A stretch of 64,000 bases of DNA from Streptacidiphilus pinicola (GTDB lineage: Bacteria > Actinomycetota > Actinomycetes > Streptomycetales > Streptomycetaceae), in the NCBI RefSeq assembly GCF_003258295.1, contig NZ_QKYN01000089.1:1-64000 (forward strand), in the 5' to 3' direction. The notes under the pieces are model-generated. The model did not search any database, was not told where the DNA came from, and saw only the letters and a program-made list of their open reading frames with translations. Made by a program: the position numbers and the translations under genes. This document shows, in pieces, positions 15,324-24,279 of the stretch; the stretch's first letter is position 1, and the number at the start of each line of letters is the position of its first letter.

Positions 15324-16954
15324 GAGGCCTCCCCTTCGGGGAACAGGCCCGGTGCGGGACTGCGACCGTCCCAGCCGAGCAGGTTGAAGCGGGTGCGCCC
15401 GTCCTCGGCCGCGAAGGTCTGCCCGGCACCCGGGGTGCCGGTGGGCCGGTAGGAGCGGATGCCGTGCCCACCGGGACCCTCTCCTCCCATTCCCGGGCCG
15501 CCTTCCGTATCGAGACTGCAGAACAGTTGCTCGTGCTGGCCCATCAGCCGACCGGCCTCCTCGGCGTGGGCCGGGGGGATGACGTAGCGGTCCTCGTACT
15601 TCGCGATGGCCAGCAGCCGGAACAGGTCGTCGAGCTCGTCCGCGGAGGCACCGACGGAGGCGGGCAGATCCTCGTCCAGGTCCAGGCCGAGCTGTCCGGC
15701 CCGCTGGATCGCCCGGACAGCGGCAAGCTTGCGCAGCACCCGCCGGATCGGCGCCGGGTCCCCTGCGGTGAACAGGTTCGCCAGGTACTCGACCGGGATG
15801 CGCAGCGCGTCGATGGTGGCAAACACGGCGTCCGGCCTGTCCGGGTCGTAGCCGGCGGCGTCGACGACGTCGGAGACCGGGGAGAGCGGCGGGATGTACC
15901 AGACCATCGGCAGTGTGCGGTATTCCGGATGCAGCGGCAGCGCGACCTTGTGGCGGACCGCGAGCTCATAGACCGGGGAACGCTTGGCGGCCTCGATCCA
16001 GTCGTGCGGGATCCCCGCCTGAGCGGCCGCGGCCTGCACGGCCGGATCGTGCGGGTCGAGGAACACCGAAAGCTGCGCCTCGTAAAGACCCTGCGCGTCG
16101 GGGGTGGCTGCGGCGTCGAGCACCTTGTCGGCGTCGTAGAGGAACAGGCCCAGGTAGCGAAGCCGCCCGACGCAGGTCTCCGAGCACACGGTCGGCTGCC
16201 CGGCCTCGATCCGCGGGAAGCAGAACGTGCACTTCTCCGCCTTGCCCGTGCGGTGGTTGAAATACACCTTCTTGTACGGACAGCCCGAGACGCACATGCG
16301 CCAGCCGCGACAGCGGTCCTGGTCGACCAGGACGATGCCGTCCTCGGCGCGCTTGTACATCGCCCCGGAGGGACACGAGGCGACACACGAGGGGTTGAGG
16401 CAGTGCTCGCAGATGCGCGGCAGGTAGAACATGAAAACCTGCTCGAACTCCATCCGCACGCGCTCCTGCAGCCCGGCGAGGTTCGGATCGCCCGCGGCGT
16501 GCTCGGGCGCGCCGGCCAGGTCGTCCTCGAAGTTGCTGCCCCAGGTGACCTTCATGTCCTTACCCGTCAGGGCGGAGATCGAGTGGGCGCTCGGGTTGCG
16601 GGTGCCCAGCGGCGCCTCGATGAGGGTCTGGTAGTCGTAGGTCCACGGGTCGCCGTAGTCGTCGATCGTGGGCAGGTCCGGGTTGTAGAAGATCGTCAGG
16701 AGTTTGCGCAGCCGCCCGCCGGCCTTGAGCTGGAGTCGGCCCTTCTTGTCCAGGGCCCAGCCGCCGTGCCATTGCTCCTGGTCCTCGTACCGCTTCGGAT
16801 AGCCGACGCCGGGCTTGGTCTCGACGTTGTTGAAGTACACGTACTCGGTGCCCGGCCGGTTGGTCCACACCTGCTTGCAGGTGACCGAACACGTGTGACA
16901 GCCGATGCACTTGTCCAGGTTCATCACCATCGCCACGTTCGCCATGACGCGCAT
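15320..16954 (-). CDS. narH: Respiratory nitrate reductase beta subunit (Fe-S)
   Basis: A 544-residue Fe-S subunit carrying three [4Fe-4S] and one [3Fe-4S] cluster. It links NarI heme to the NarG active site on the cytoplasmic face of the membrane. Cluster motifs are CIGCHTCSVTCKQVW, CEHCLNPSCVASCPSGA, CRGWRMCVSGCPYKK and CTFCFPRIEAGQPTVCSETC. The tryptophan in CRGWRMC replaces a cysteine, the known reason NarH has a [3Fe-4S] centre. The start ATG 16954 lies just past the narG stop with AGGAGG inside the narG end. Its length is a little more than enteric NarH (about 512). The narJ start overlaps its stop. Confidence 0.95.
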   Translation of the reverse strand: MRVMANVAMVMNLDKCIGCHTCSVTCKQVWTNRPGTEYVYFNNVETKPGVGYPKRYEDQEQWHGGWALDKKGRLQLKAGGRLRKLLTIFYNPDLPTIDDYGDPWTYDYQTLIEAPLGTRNPSAHSISALTGKDMKVTWGSNFEDDLAGAPEHAAGDPNLAGLQERVRMEFEQVFMFYLPRICEHCLNPSCVASCPSGAMYKRAEDGIVLVDQDRCRGWRMCVSGCPYKKVYFNHRTGKAEKCTFCFPRIEAGQPTVCSETCVGRLRYLGLFLYDADKVLDAAATPDAQGLYEAQLSVFLDPHDPAVQAAAAQAGIPHDWIEAAKRSPVYELAVRHKVALPLHPEYRTLPMVWYIPPLSPVSDVVDAAGYDPDRPDAVFATIDALRIPVEYLANLFTAGDPAPIRRVLRKLAAVRAIQRAGQLGLDLDEDLPASVGASADELDDLFRLLAIAKYEDRYVIPPAHAEEAGRLMGQHEQLFCSLDTEGGPGMGGEGPGGHGIRSYRPTGTPGAGQTFAAEDGRTRFNLLGWDGRSPAPGLFPEGEAS

Positions 16955-16955
16955 G

Positions 16956-19900
16956 TCAGAACTCCACCTCCTGGGCGCGGCGGCGGATGACCGTGACCTC
17001 GTCGCGCTGGTTACCGGTCGGGCCGTAGTAGTTGAACCCGTACGAGAACTGGCCGTAGCCGCCGATCATGTGGGTGGGTTTGACCACCAGGCGGGTCAGG
17101 GAGTTGTCTCCACCGCCGTGCCAGCCGGAGACCTCGGACTTCGGGGTCATCAGGTGCCGGTCCTGCGCGTGGTACATGTACACCGTGCCCTGCGGCATCC
17201 GGTGGGTGACCACGGCCCGCGCGGTGACCACACCGTTGCGGTTGAACGCCTCGATCCAGTCGTTGTCCGCCACCTTGATCTTCGCCGCGTCTTGCGGGCT
17301 CATCCAGATCACCGGTCCGCCGCGGAACAGCCGGAGCATGTGCAGGTTGTCCTGGTATTCCGAATGGATCGACCACTTCGAATGCGGGGTCAGGTAGCGG
17401 ACCATGATCTCCGGACGGCCCGCCTCGCCCAGGCCCTGGTCACCGTAGTGCCGCGGATAGTCCAGCGGCGGACGGTAGGCCGGCAACTGTTCGCCGTACT
17501 CGGCCATCCACTCGTGGTCCAGGAAGAAGTGCATCCGACCGGTCAGGGTGTGCCAGGGCTTCTTCCGCTCGACGTTGACCACGAACGCCGAATAACGTCG
17601 CCCCCCGGTCTCGCTGCCCGACCACTCCGGCGAGGTGATCACTGCTCGCGGCTGGACCTGCGTGTCGGCGAACGAGATCCGCTCACCGGCGCGCTCCTCA
17701 GCCAGATCCGCCAGCTTCACCCCGGTGCGCTCCTCCAGCGCGTGCCACCCCTGGAGTGCGACCTCACCGTTGGTGGTGCCGGACAGCGCGAGGATCGCCT
17801 CGGCCATGTGCACGTCCCGCACCAGCTTCGGCCGCCCGTCCGCCACGCCGCCGCGCACCCGCCCGTTGACCCGCCCGAGCAGGTCGACCGCCGCCACCGG
17901 TTTCCAGGAGATGCCCTTGACGGCAGTGCCCGCGCTCTCCACGAGCGGGCCGAGCGCGGCCATCTTCGCCGCCACCGCCGCGTAGTCGCGCTCGACGGTG
18001 ACCAGCTTCGGCATCGTCACCCCGGGGACCGGTTCGCACTCACCGCGCCGCCAGTCACGCGCCACACCACCGGGCTGCGCGAGCTCGTCCGGGCTGTCGT
18101 GCATCAGCGGGACGGTCAGGACGTCGGTGCGCGTGCCCAGATGCTGCGCGGCCAGCTTCGAGAACGCCTCCCCGATCGTCTTGAACACCTCGAAGTCGGT
18201 GCGCGTCTCCCACGGCGGGGCGATGGCCGGGTTGAACGAGTGCACGAACGGGTGCATGTCGGTGGTGGAGATGTCGTGCTTCTCGTACCAGGTGGCCGCC
18301 GGCAGCACGATGTCCGAGTACGTACACGTACTGGTCATCCGGAAGTCGATGGTCGTGACGAGGTCGAGCTTGCCCCGCGGCGCCTCCTCACGCCAGGCCA
18401 CCTCCGCGGGCCGCAGATGCTCCGGGGACTCGGCGGCGCGCACCGCGTCCTCGACCCCGAGCAGGTGGCGCATGAAGTACTCCATGCCTTTGCCGGAGGA
18501 GCCGAGCAGGTTCGCTCGCCACACCGTCATCACCCGCGGGAAGTTCGCCGGATCGTCCGGATCCTCGCCCGCGAAACGCAGCCGGCCAGCCTGCAGTTCC
18601 TCGACCACGTACGCGTTCACGTCCTTGCCGGCCGCGGCCGCCGCATCCGCCAAATCCAGCGGGTTGCGGTCGAACGCCGGATGCGACGGGGTCCAGCCCA
18701 TCCGCGAGGCCTGAGCGAGCGCATCGACGAACGCCCGCTTGGTGAACAGCCCCCGCCCGAGCGGACTGGAGAACTGCGCGGCGTCGAAGTGCTCGTAACG
18801 CCACTGGTCAGTGTGCAGATAGAAGAACGACGTCCCGGTCATGTGCCGGGTCGGGCGCTGCCAGTCCAGGCCGAAAGCCACCTGCTGGAACCCGGTGAGC
18901 GGACGCACTTTCTCCTGCCCGACATAGTGCGCCCACCCGCCGCCGTTCACCCCCTGACACCCGCACAGCATCGTGAGGGTGAAAAACGACCGGTAGATCT
19001 GGTCCGAGTGGAACCAGTGGTTCGTCCCCGCGCCCATCGCGATCATCGACCGGCCGCGGGAGAGCTCCGCGTTGCGCGCGAACTCACGCGCCACCCGCGC
19101 CGCCGCGGCCGCCGGCACCGAGGTGATCGCCTCCTGCCACGCCGGGGTGTACGGGCTCGACGCATCCTCGTAACCCGTCGGCCAGGTGCCCGGCAGACCC
19201 TCACGCCCCACCCCGTACTGCGCCATCAGCAGATCGAACACCGTGGTCACCAGGCGATCGCCGAGCCGGCGCACCGGCACGCCGCGCCGGATGACCCCGC
19301 CGCCCTCCGTCTGCCCCACGTCGAAACGCGGCAGATCCACCGCCACCGACTCCGCGTCCGCCGTATAGAGGCTCAGCAGCGGATCCACGCCGCCGAGATC
19401 CAGGTTCCACCGGCCCGCCCCGGAGGCGGAGAAGCGGCTGGCAAGGGTGCCGTTCGGGAACACCGGCTCGCCACTCACGGCATCCAGCAGCACCGTCTGA
19501 TGCGCCGCGGCCTCCCGGCTCGCGCCGAGGTCCGCGGCCGTCAGGAACCGGTCCGGCACGAAGCCGTCGCCGCGCTCACGCAGGGTGACCAGGAACGGCA
19601 GGTCCGTGTAGGTCTTGACGTAGTCGGTGAAGTACGGGACCTGCCGGTCCCGGAAGAATTCGGTCAGCACCACGTGGCCCATCGACATCGCCAGCGCGGC
19701 GTCCTTGCCAGGGGCGCACGCCAGCCAGTCGTCGGCGAACTTCGTGTGATCCGAATAGTCCGGGCTGACTACCACCACCTTCTGCCCCTTGTATCGCGCC
19801 TCCGTCATGAAGTGCGCGTCCGGGGTCCGGGTGATCGGCAGGTTCGTGCCCCAGATCATCAGGTAGGACGAGTTCCACCAGTCACCCGACTCCGGCACGT

Positions 19901-20696
19901 CGGTCTGGTCCCCGAACACCTGCGGCGAGGCGATCGGCATGTCGGCGTACCAGTCGTAGAACGACAGGATCGTCCCGCCGATCATCGACAGGAACCGGGT
20001 GCCCGCACTGTAGGAGACCTGCGACATCGCCGGGATCGGCGAGAAACCCACCACCCGGTCCGGACCGTACCGCTTGACCGTGTGCACGTGCGCCGCGGCG
20101 ATCAGCTCACTGACCTCGTCCCAGCCCGCCCGCACGAACCCGCCCTTGCCCCGGGCGCCCTTGTATCGTGCGGTGCGCTCCGGATCCCGGGTGATCTCCG
20201 CCCAGGCCGCGACCGCGTCACCGAGCCGTGAGCGCGCCTCGCGCCACATCTGGAGCAGCGGACCGCGAACGTACGGGTAGCGCACCCGGGAGGGCGAGTA
20301 GGTGTACCAGGAGAACGACGCCCCGCGCGGGCAGCCACGTGGCTCGTACTCCGGGGAATCGGGCCCGACCGAGGGATAATCGGTCTGCTGGGTCTCCCAC
20401 GTGATGATCCCGTCCTTGACGTACACCTTCCACGAGCACGACCCGGTGCAGTTCACCCCATGGGTCGACCGCACTTCCTTGTCGTGCCGCCAGCGCTCCC
20501 GGTAGAACTCCTCCGCCCCTCGCCCACCGCGCCGGTGCACCTCGCGATAGTCGGCAGTGGGATCGCCTGGAGTGAAGAACTGCGCCGCGCGCAGCAGCGA
20601 CTCCACCGGCTCCCCGCCCGGCACAAGCGGCGCCAGGCTTCCGCCTGGCGCGTCCTCGCCGCCGTGTCCGCCGACATCCCGCTCTGCTCGCCTCAC
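16956..20696 (-). CDS. narG: Respiratory nitrate reductase alpha subunit (molybdopterin)
   Basis: The catalytic subunit, about 1246 residues, which reduces nitrate to nitrite at a bis-MGD molybdenum centre facing the cytoplasm. The FS0 motif is STHGVNCTGSCSWKVYVKDG (H-x3-C-x3-C) and is followed by YPSVGPDSPEYEPRGCPRGA. FYDWYADMPIASPQ is the region holding the molybdenum-ligand aspartate in E. coli NarG. Later blocks include RTPDAHFMTEARYKGQK and CGCQGVNGGGWAHYVGQEKV. The GTG at 20696 lies 6 nt after GAGGT and gives the normal length; the frame is open to 20927 without family sequence, and GTG 20702 is an alternative. First gene of narGHJI, so it should head an oxygen- or nitrate-controlled transcript, but no clear regulator box was found upstream. 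Confidence 0.95.
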   Translation of the reverse strand: MRRAERDVGGHGGEDAPGGSLAPLVPGGEPVESLLRAAQFFTPGDPTADYREVHRRGGRGAEEFYRERWRHDKEVRSTHGVNCTGSCSWKVYVKDGIITWETQQTDYPSVGPDSPEYEPRGCPRGASFSWYTYSPSRVRYPYVRGPLLQMWREARSRLGDAVAAWAEITRDPERTARYKGARGKGGFVRAGWDEVSELIAAAHVHTVKRYGPDRVVGFSPIPAMSQVSYSAGTRFLSMIGGTILSFYDWYADMPIASPQVFGDQTDVPESGDWWNSSYLMIWGTNLPITRTPDAHFMTEARYKGQKVVVVSPDYSDHTKFADDWLACAPGKDAALAMSMGHVVLTEFFRDRQVPYFTDYVKTYTDLPFLVTLRERGDGFVPDRFLTAADLGASREAAAHQTVLLDAVSGEPVFPNGTLASRFSASGAGRWNLDLGGVDPLLSLYTADAESVAVDLPRFDVGQTEGGGVIRRGVPVRRLGDRLVTTVFDLLMAQYGVGREGLPGTWPTGYEDASSPYTPAWQEAITSVPAAAAARVAREFARNAELSRGRSMIAMGAGTNHWFHSDQIYRSFFTLTMLCGCQGVNGGGWAHYVGQEKVRPLTGFQQVAFGLDWQRPTRHMTGTSFFYLHTDQWRYEHFDAAQFSSPLGRGLFTKRAFVDALAQASRMGWTPSHPAFDRNPLDLADAAAAAGKDVNAYVVEELQAGRLRFAGEDPDDPANFPRVMTVWRANLLGSSGKGMEYFMRHLLGVEDAVRAAESPEHLRPAEVAWREEAPRGKLDLVTTIDFRMTSTCTYSDIVLPAATWYEKHDISTTDMHPFVHSFNPAIAPPWETRTDFEVFKTIGEAFSKLAAQHLGTRTDVLTVPLMHDSPDELAQPGGVARDWRRGECEPVPGVTMPKLVTVERDYAAVAAKMAALGPLVESAGTAVKGISWKPVAAVDLLGRVNGRVRGGVADGRPKLVRDVHMAEAILALSGTTNGEVALQGWHALEERTGVKLADLAEERAGERISFADTQVQPRAVITSPEWSGSETGGRRYSAFVVNVERKKPWHTLTGRMHFFLDHEWMAEYGEQLPAYRPPLDYPRHYGDQGLGEAGRPEIMVRYLTPHSKWSIHSEYQDNLHMLRLFRGGPVIWMSPQDAAKIKVADNDWIEAFNRNGVVTARAVVTHRMPQGTVYMYHAQDRHLMTPKSEVSGWHGGGDNSLTRLVVKPTHMIGGYGQFSYGFNYYGPTGNQRDEVTVIRRRAQEVEF

Positions 20697-21127
20697 GCTC
20701 ACACCTCGGCAGTCGCGCTCAAGCCCAGGGCCAAGATCCAGCCCACGCATCACCGGTGAGCGGTTCCGCAACCTCCGAGCACTTGACCATCCACCAGCAC
20801 CCAACAGTAACTTGGCACTCAACTCAACCCATCGGACGACGCGCCACCGGACGCTGCCCGGTCCCAGACGGAACGTCATCTCCGACACCATCACCTGCGA
20901 ACGCCAGAAGGCACCGACACCCCACACGCTGACTCCGCGGGCCTCCCGAGGTGTGCGCGGAGATGTCCCCGCGGTTCACTCCCGTAGTGGCCGCGACGCG
21001 CCCTCGGCCCGCAACCGGCGACCGTGCGATGCGGAGCGCGTGAGCGACCTGATGTCCGGTCACACTGGTTCCCAAGCCTTCCTCTTGGACGGGCGCCGAC
21101 CACCACCGTCGAAAGGGCCAGCGAGCC
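20697..21127. other. 431-bp divergent promoter region, narG and USP
   Basis: The region separates narG (minus) and the USP gene (plus), and the promoters of both must lie here. I searched for FNR-like TTGAT-N4-ATCAA, Rex-like and DosR-like GGGAC-type palindromes by eye and found none convincing. No small gene was seen. Confidence 0.5.
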
Positions 21128-21581
21128 GTGTCCCAAGCCCACTCCCAGCAGGCGCGCGCGGTGCCGTGGCAGCCGGTGCTGGTCGGCTATGACGGTTCCA
21201 CCTCCAGCGGACGCGCTCTGGCCTGGGCCGCAGGGCTGGCGCGACGGATCCACCAGCCGCTGCTCGTCGCCTACATCAGTGCGGCCCCGACTCCCTACGT
21301 TGCCGCAATGGTCGACCCGGTCGGCCAGGAGGCTGCCTTGCTCGATTGGGTGCGCAAGGAAATGGCCGAGGCCCTGCCCGTCACCGTACTGGCCGGGGGT
21401 CGACATGCACGTCATCTGTCGGACCGGCGACACCGGATACGAGCTGGCCCGCCTGGCGGATGAGCACCACGCGGAGGCGCTGGTCCTCGGCGCGCCCGAG
21501 CACAAGGTGCACCAGTTGTTCGGCTCGGTGTCCACGCGGCTGGCCCGGCACGCACACTGCCCCGTGGTCGTCGTGCCCTGA
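21128..21581 (+). pseudogene. Universal stress protein, single-base frameshift
   Basis: The first half, from GTG 21128, reads as a normal UspA domain: VLVGYDGSTSSGRALAWAAG, then ARRIHQPLLVAYISA and EMAEALPVTVLAG. The second half continues in the +1 frame: VDMHVICRTGDTGYELARLA, EALVLGAPEHKVHQLFGSVS and TRLARHAHCPVVVVP. The two join cleanly if one G is removed from the run of five at about 21395-21399. The repaired product would be about 150 residues, a single-domain USP with an ATP-loop-like GAPEHKVHQLFGSVS. It is either a recent pseudogene or a sequencing error in a homopolymer. Its place beside narG, and the other USPs in the window, fit a hypoxia or dormancy set. Confidence 0.8.
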
Positions 21582-21715
21582 GACGTTGAAGCCCGATCCG
21601 GGGGATGGTGCCGCCGGCTCTGCCTGCGGTCCCACCGGCACCCAGCGCACACTGGAGAAACGGCGACCGAACCACCCGGATCGGCCTGCGAGGAGACCGG
21701 GGGAGGAGGCAGGAC

Positions 21716-23071
21716 ATGGCCGAGGAGCACGCTTCAGCCCGGCACAGCCACGGCGCCCCCGATCCGTACGCGGCCGAGCAGCTTCGCCGCCTGCGGAAGA
21801 GCGACACCCTTGACGCACTGGACGAGCAGGTACGCGAGGTCGCCCTCGGCTACCGGCGGCTGCGCCGCCTGCTCGACGCCGTCGTGACCATCAGCACGGA
21901 CCTGGACGGCCGCGTCGTGCTCAAACGCATCGTGGACGCGGCCTGCGACCTGGTCGACGCCCGCTACGGCGCCATCGAAGTGCTCGGTCCCACCGGCGGC
22001 AAGGCCGACCTGATCACCGCCGGCGTCGACGAGCAGCACCTGCGACAAGCGTTCGGGATCCCCGAGCGCCACGGCCTGCTGGACACCCTGGCGACCGACC
22101 CCAGACCACTGCGCGTCGCCGACCTGGCCTCCCATCCCGGTGCCTCCGGCTTCCCGCCCGGCCACCCGGTCATGACCACACTGCTCGCTGTTCCCCTGAT
22201 GGTGCGCGGCACCATGTACGGCTACCTCTACCTCGCCGACAAGAGGGACGGCACGCCGTTCACCGACGGCGACGAGACCCTGCTGACCGCGCTGGCCAGC
22301 GGTGCGAGCGTCAGCATCGAGAACGCCCGCCTCTACCAGGGCCTCAAGCACGCGGCCGAGCAGTTCCAACTGCGCATGCTCCCCACCCTGCCGGATCTCG
22401 GCCCCCTGGAGATCGACGTCCGCTACGAGCCCGCCTCCGAGGTGACGCGGCTCGGCGGGGACTGGTACGACGCCCTGACCCTGCCCGACGGCGCGACCTG
22501 CGTGGTGGTCGGGGACGTCACCGGCCACGACGTGGAGGCCGCGCCGCTCATGGGGCAGATCCGCAACATGCTGCGCGCCCTGGTCTACGACCACGGCGGA
22601 CCGACCAGCCTGGTCCTCTCCAAGTTGGACCACGCTCTGACGATGTTCCCCGAGCCGCCCACCGCCACCCTGGTGCTCGGCCGCATCGAAGAGGCCGACG
22701 GCGCGTACACCCTTCATTGGAGCAACGCCGGACACCCCCCGCCGCTGCTGGTCGGCGCGGACGGAAGCACGCGCTACCTCGCCCCGTCCCACCACGGGAT
22801 CCCGGTGGGGATCGACCCCGCCGTCCCCCGCTACGACCACGCCCACCCACTCCCCGCAGGAAGCACGCTGTTGCTGTTCACCGACGGGCTGGTGGAGCGC
22901 CGCGGCGAGGACATCGACGTGGGCCTGACTGCCCTGGCGGGCCACGCCGGTCGCCTCGCCAGGGCCCCACTGCGGGAGGTCTGCTCGGAGCTTGTCGCGG
23001 GGCCCGGCCCGGCACGTGACGACGACGTCGCCGTGCTCGCCCTGCGCACTCCGAATCGCCGGCGTGGGTGA
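21716..23071 (+). CDS. GAF-domain PP2C/SpoIIE-type serine phosphatase
   Basis: A 451-residue signalling phosphatase. Residues about 40-60 (EVALGYRRLRRLLDAVVTIS) lead into a GAF domain at about 60-215 (IVDAACDLVDARYGAIEVL, TTLLAVPLMVRGTMYGYLYL). Residues about 225-445 are a SpoIIE/RsbU-type PP2C domain, with metal-site marks LGGDWYDALTLPDGATCVVV, GDVTGHDVEAAPLMGQIR, WSNAGHPPPLLV, LLLFTDGLVERRGEDID and ARDDDVAVLALR. This class dephosphorylates anti-sigma-factor antagonists in response to a GAF-sensed cue. The start is ATG 21716 after GGAGGAGG. No anti-sigma kinase or antagonist gene is nearby, so its target is encoded elsewhere. It follows the USP gene on the same strand. Confidence 0.9.
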   Translation: MAEEHASARHSHGAPDPYAAEQLRRLRKSDTLDALDEQVREVALGYRRLRRLLDAVVTISTDLDGRVVLKRIVDAACDLVDARYGAIEVLGPTGGKADLITAGVDEQHLRQAFGIPERHGLLDTLATDPRPLRVADLASHPGASGFPPGHPVMTTLLAVPLMVRGTMYGYLYLADKRDGTPFTDGDETLLTALASGASVSIENARLYQGLKHAAEQFQLRMLPTLPDLGPLEIDVRYEPASEVTRLGGDWYDALTLPDGATCVVVGDVTGHDVEAAPLMGQIRNMLRALVYDHGGPTSLVLSKLDHALTMFPEPPTATLVLGRIEEADGAYTLHWSNAGHPPPLLVGADGSTRYLAPSHHGIPVGIDPAVPRYDHAHPLPAGSTLLLFTDGLVERRGEDIDVGLTALAGHAGRLARAPLREVCSELVAGPGPARDDDVAVLALRTPNRRRG

Positions 23072-23134
23072 AGCGGGCGCGGTCACGCGTTCGTGTGCTC
23101 CCGGCGGGGCCGGCGACGCGGGTCGGTCGTCCGC

Positions 23135-23953
23135 TCAGTTCCCGAGGTGCCGCGCGCGCCGCATGTCCACCCGACCGTCCCGCATCGGTGTCCCCTCGGC
23201 TCGCAGAAGTTCGGTCGCCCGCCCGCCGTGGCAGGAGGCGGGCGTTCCGTCGGCATGCACCACACGCCACCAGGGCACCCCCTCCTCGAGCTGGCTCATC
23301 GCCTGTCCCACCTGTCGTGGTCCCGCCGCAATCCGCTCGCCGATCTCGCCGTAGGAGGCGACGTGGCCGGCCGGGATGGCCAGGACCTGTTCGCGGACCT
23401 CCTCGACCAGGCTCCCGCCCGTCACTTCGGGCTGAGCCGGGTAGACCAGGTGACCGTCCCGGACCTCGGCGTGCTCGTTCAGGACTGCGGGCGTCACCTT
23501 GGCGGCCGAGATGATGTGCCAGACCTGTCGGCCGGCAACGAGCAGAGCGTCGGTGATCAGCCTACGGTGGCACCGCCACGGCACCGCCTCGCTGCACATG
23601 ATCGCGGGCCGCCCGTTGTCGGCGAGCGCCAGGAGTTCGGCTAGTCCGGCGGCGAAGTCGGGGGTGGCCATGTAGTCGGCGTAGTCACGGAACGCCTTGA
23701 CCCGCCAGGCCCCGTTCACGCTCGACACGTCCTTGGAAGTGTGGCGGCGTCCGCCCAGCTTCGCGATCCACCGGTAGGAGATGTCCGCGGGGAGCGCGTC
23801 GATGACGGCCTGCTGGTTCCACTGCGGAAACTTCCTCGACGACGGGAACGAGCGGACGTCGACCAGGTGCGTGACCTCGTTCGCGCGCAGCAGGGCCAGC
23901 ACGTCGTTGAAGTCGCGCGTCGAGTGCCCCACCGTGAAGATGCGCTCGCCCAT
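23135..23953 (-). CDS. DUF488 fused to alkyltransferase-like (ATL) domain
   Basis: A 272-residue two-domain protein. Residues 1-165 are DUF488: MGERIFTVGHSTRDFNDVLA, HLVDVRSFPSSRKFPQWNQ, YRWIAKLGGRRHT and RPAIMCSEAVPWRCHRRLI. Residues about 180-265 are an alkyltransferase-like domain related to O6-alkylguanine transferase: EVREQVLAIPAGHVASYGEI, GERIAAGPRQVGQAMS and VPWWRVVHADG. The transferase PCHR site is replaced by PWWRV, so there is no alkyl-acceptor cysteine. ATL proteins flag alkylated bases for nucleotide excision repair. The start is ATG 23953 after GAGG. The fusion implies that DUF488 works with DNA-lesion recognition. It converges with the phosphatase gene. Confidence 0.88.
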   Translation of the reverse strand: MGERIFTVGHSTRDFNDVLALLRANEVTHLVDVRSFPSSRKFPQWNQQAVIDALPADISYRWIAKLGGRRHTSKDVSSVNGAWRVKAFRDYADYMATPDFAAGLAELLALADNGRPAIMCSEAVPWRCHRRLITDALLVAGRQVWHIISAAKVTPAVLNEHAEVRDGHLVYPAQPEVTGGSLVEEVREQVLAIPAGHVASYGEIGERIAAGPRQVGQAMSQLEEGVPWWRVVHADGTPASCHGGRATELLRAEGTPMRDGRVDMRRARHLGN

Positions 23954-24017
23954 GCCTGCCTCATCCCGCGGTGCCCGGCTCGCCCGAGGTCGCCGGGCGG
24001 GAGTGGCTAGCCGGTGG

Positions 24018-24236
24018 CTAGCCACTCTTCGGGATCTTCGTCAGCGCCCCGCCCTTGTGCAGGGCGATGTGGTCACTCTTGTCGCTCTTGATCTCGTACT
24101 GCGGGTCCTCCTCGGTGCAGTGGTGCACGTGGCCCTTCCAGTCCAGGTCGCGGGTGTGCTTCTTCACAACGACGCCTTCGACGAAGCCAGCCTCGGAGTT
24201 CCACCGGACATGGTCACCCACCGAGAACCGCGTCAC
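24018..24236 (-). CDS. DUF2945 (Tudor-like, HVA-type) small protein
   Basis: A 72-residue protein starting at GTG 24236, 9 nt after GAGGAGG. It reads FSVGDHVRWNSEAGFVEGVV, then KKHTRDLDWKGHVHHCTEED and PQYEIKSDKSDHIALHKGGA, which is the DUF2945/hypervirulence-associated Tudor-like domain. These small beta-barrel proteins are common stand-alone genes in bacteria and their function is not known. It lies 64 bp upstream of the DUF488-ATL gene on the same strand and may share its transcript. DUF1918 at 46176 is a similar small SH3-like barrel, but it is not part of this cluster. Confidence 0.85.
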   Translation of the reverse strand: MTRFSVGDHVRWNSEAGFVEGVVVKKHTRDLDWKGHVHHCTEEDPQYEIKSDKSDHIALHKGGALTKIPKSG

Positions 24237-24279
24237 CGTCCGTCGCCTCCTCTCGCGCCCGCGCCGACCCGGTTGCCCG

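Noticed and set aside
16905-20231. 1108-codon plus-strand open frame
   Set aside because: It is the antisense shadow of narG, histidine- and arginine-rich with no domains. Long antisense frames are normal in very GC-rich DNA.
20697-21127. FNR-, Rex- or NarL-type sites upstream of narG
   Set aside because: Searched by eye; no dyad close to any of the consensus forms was found.
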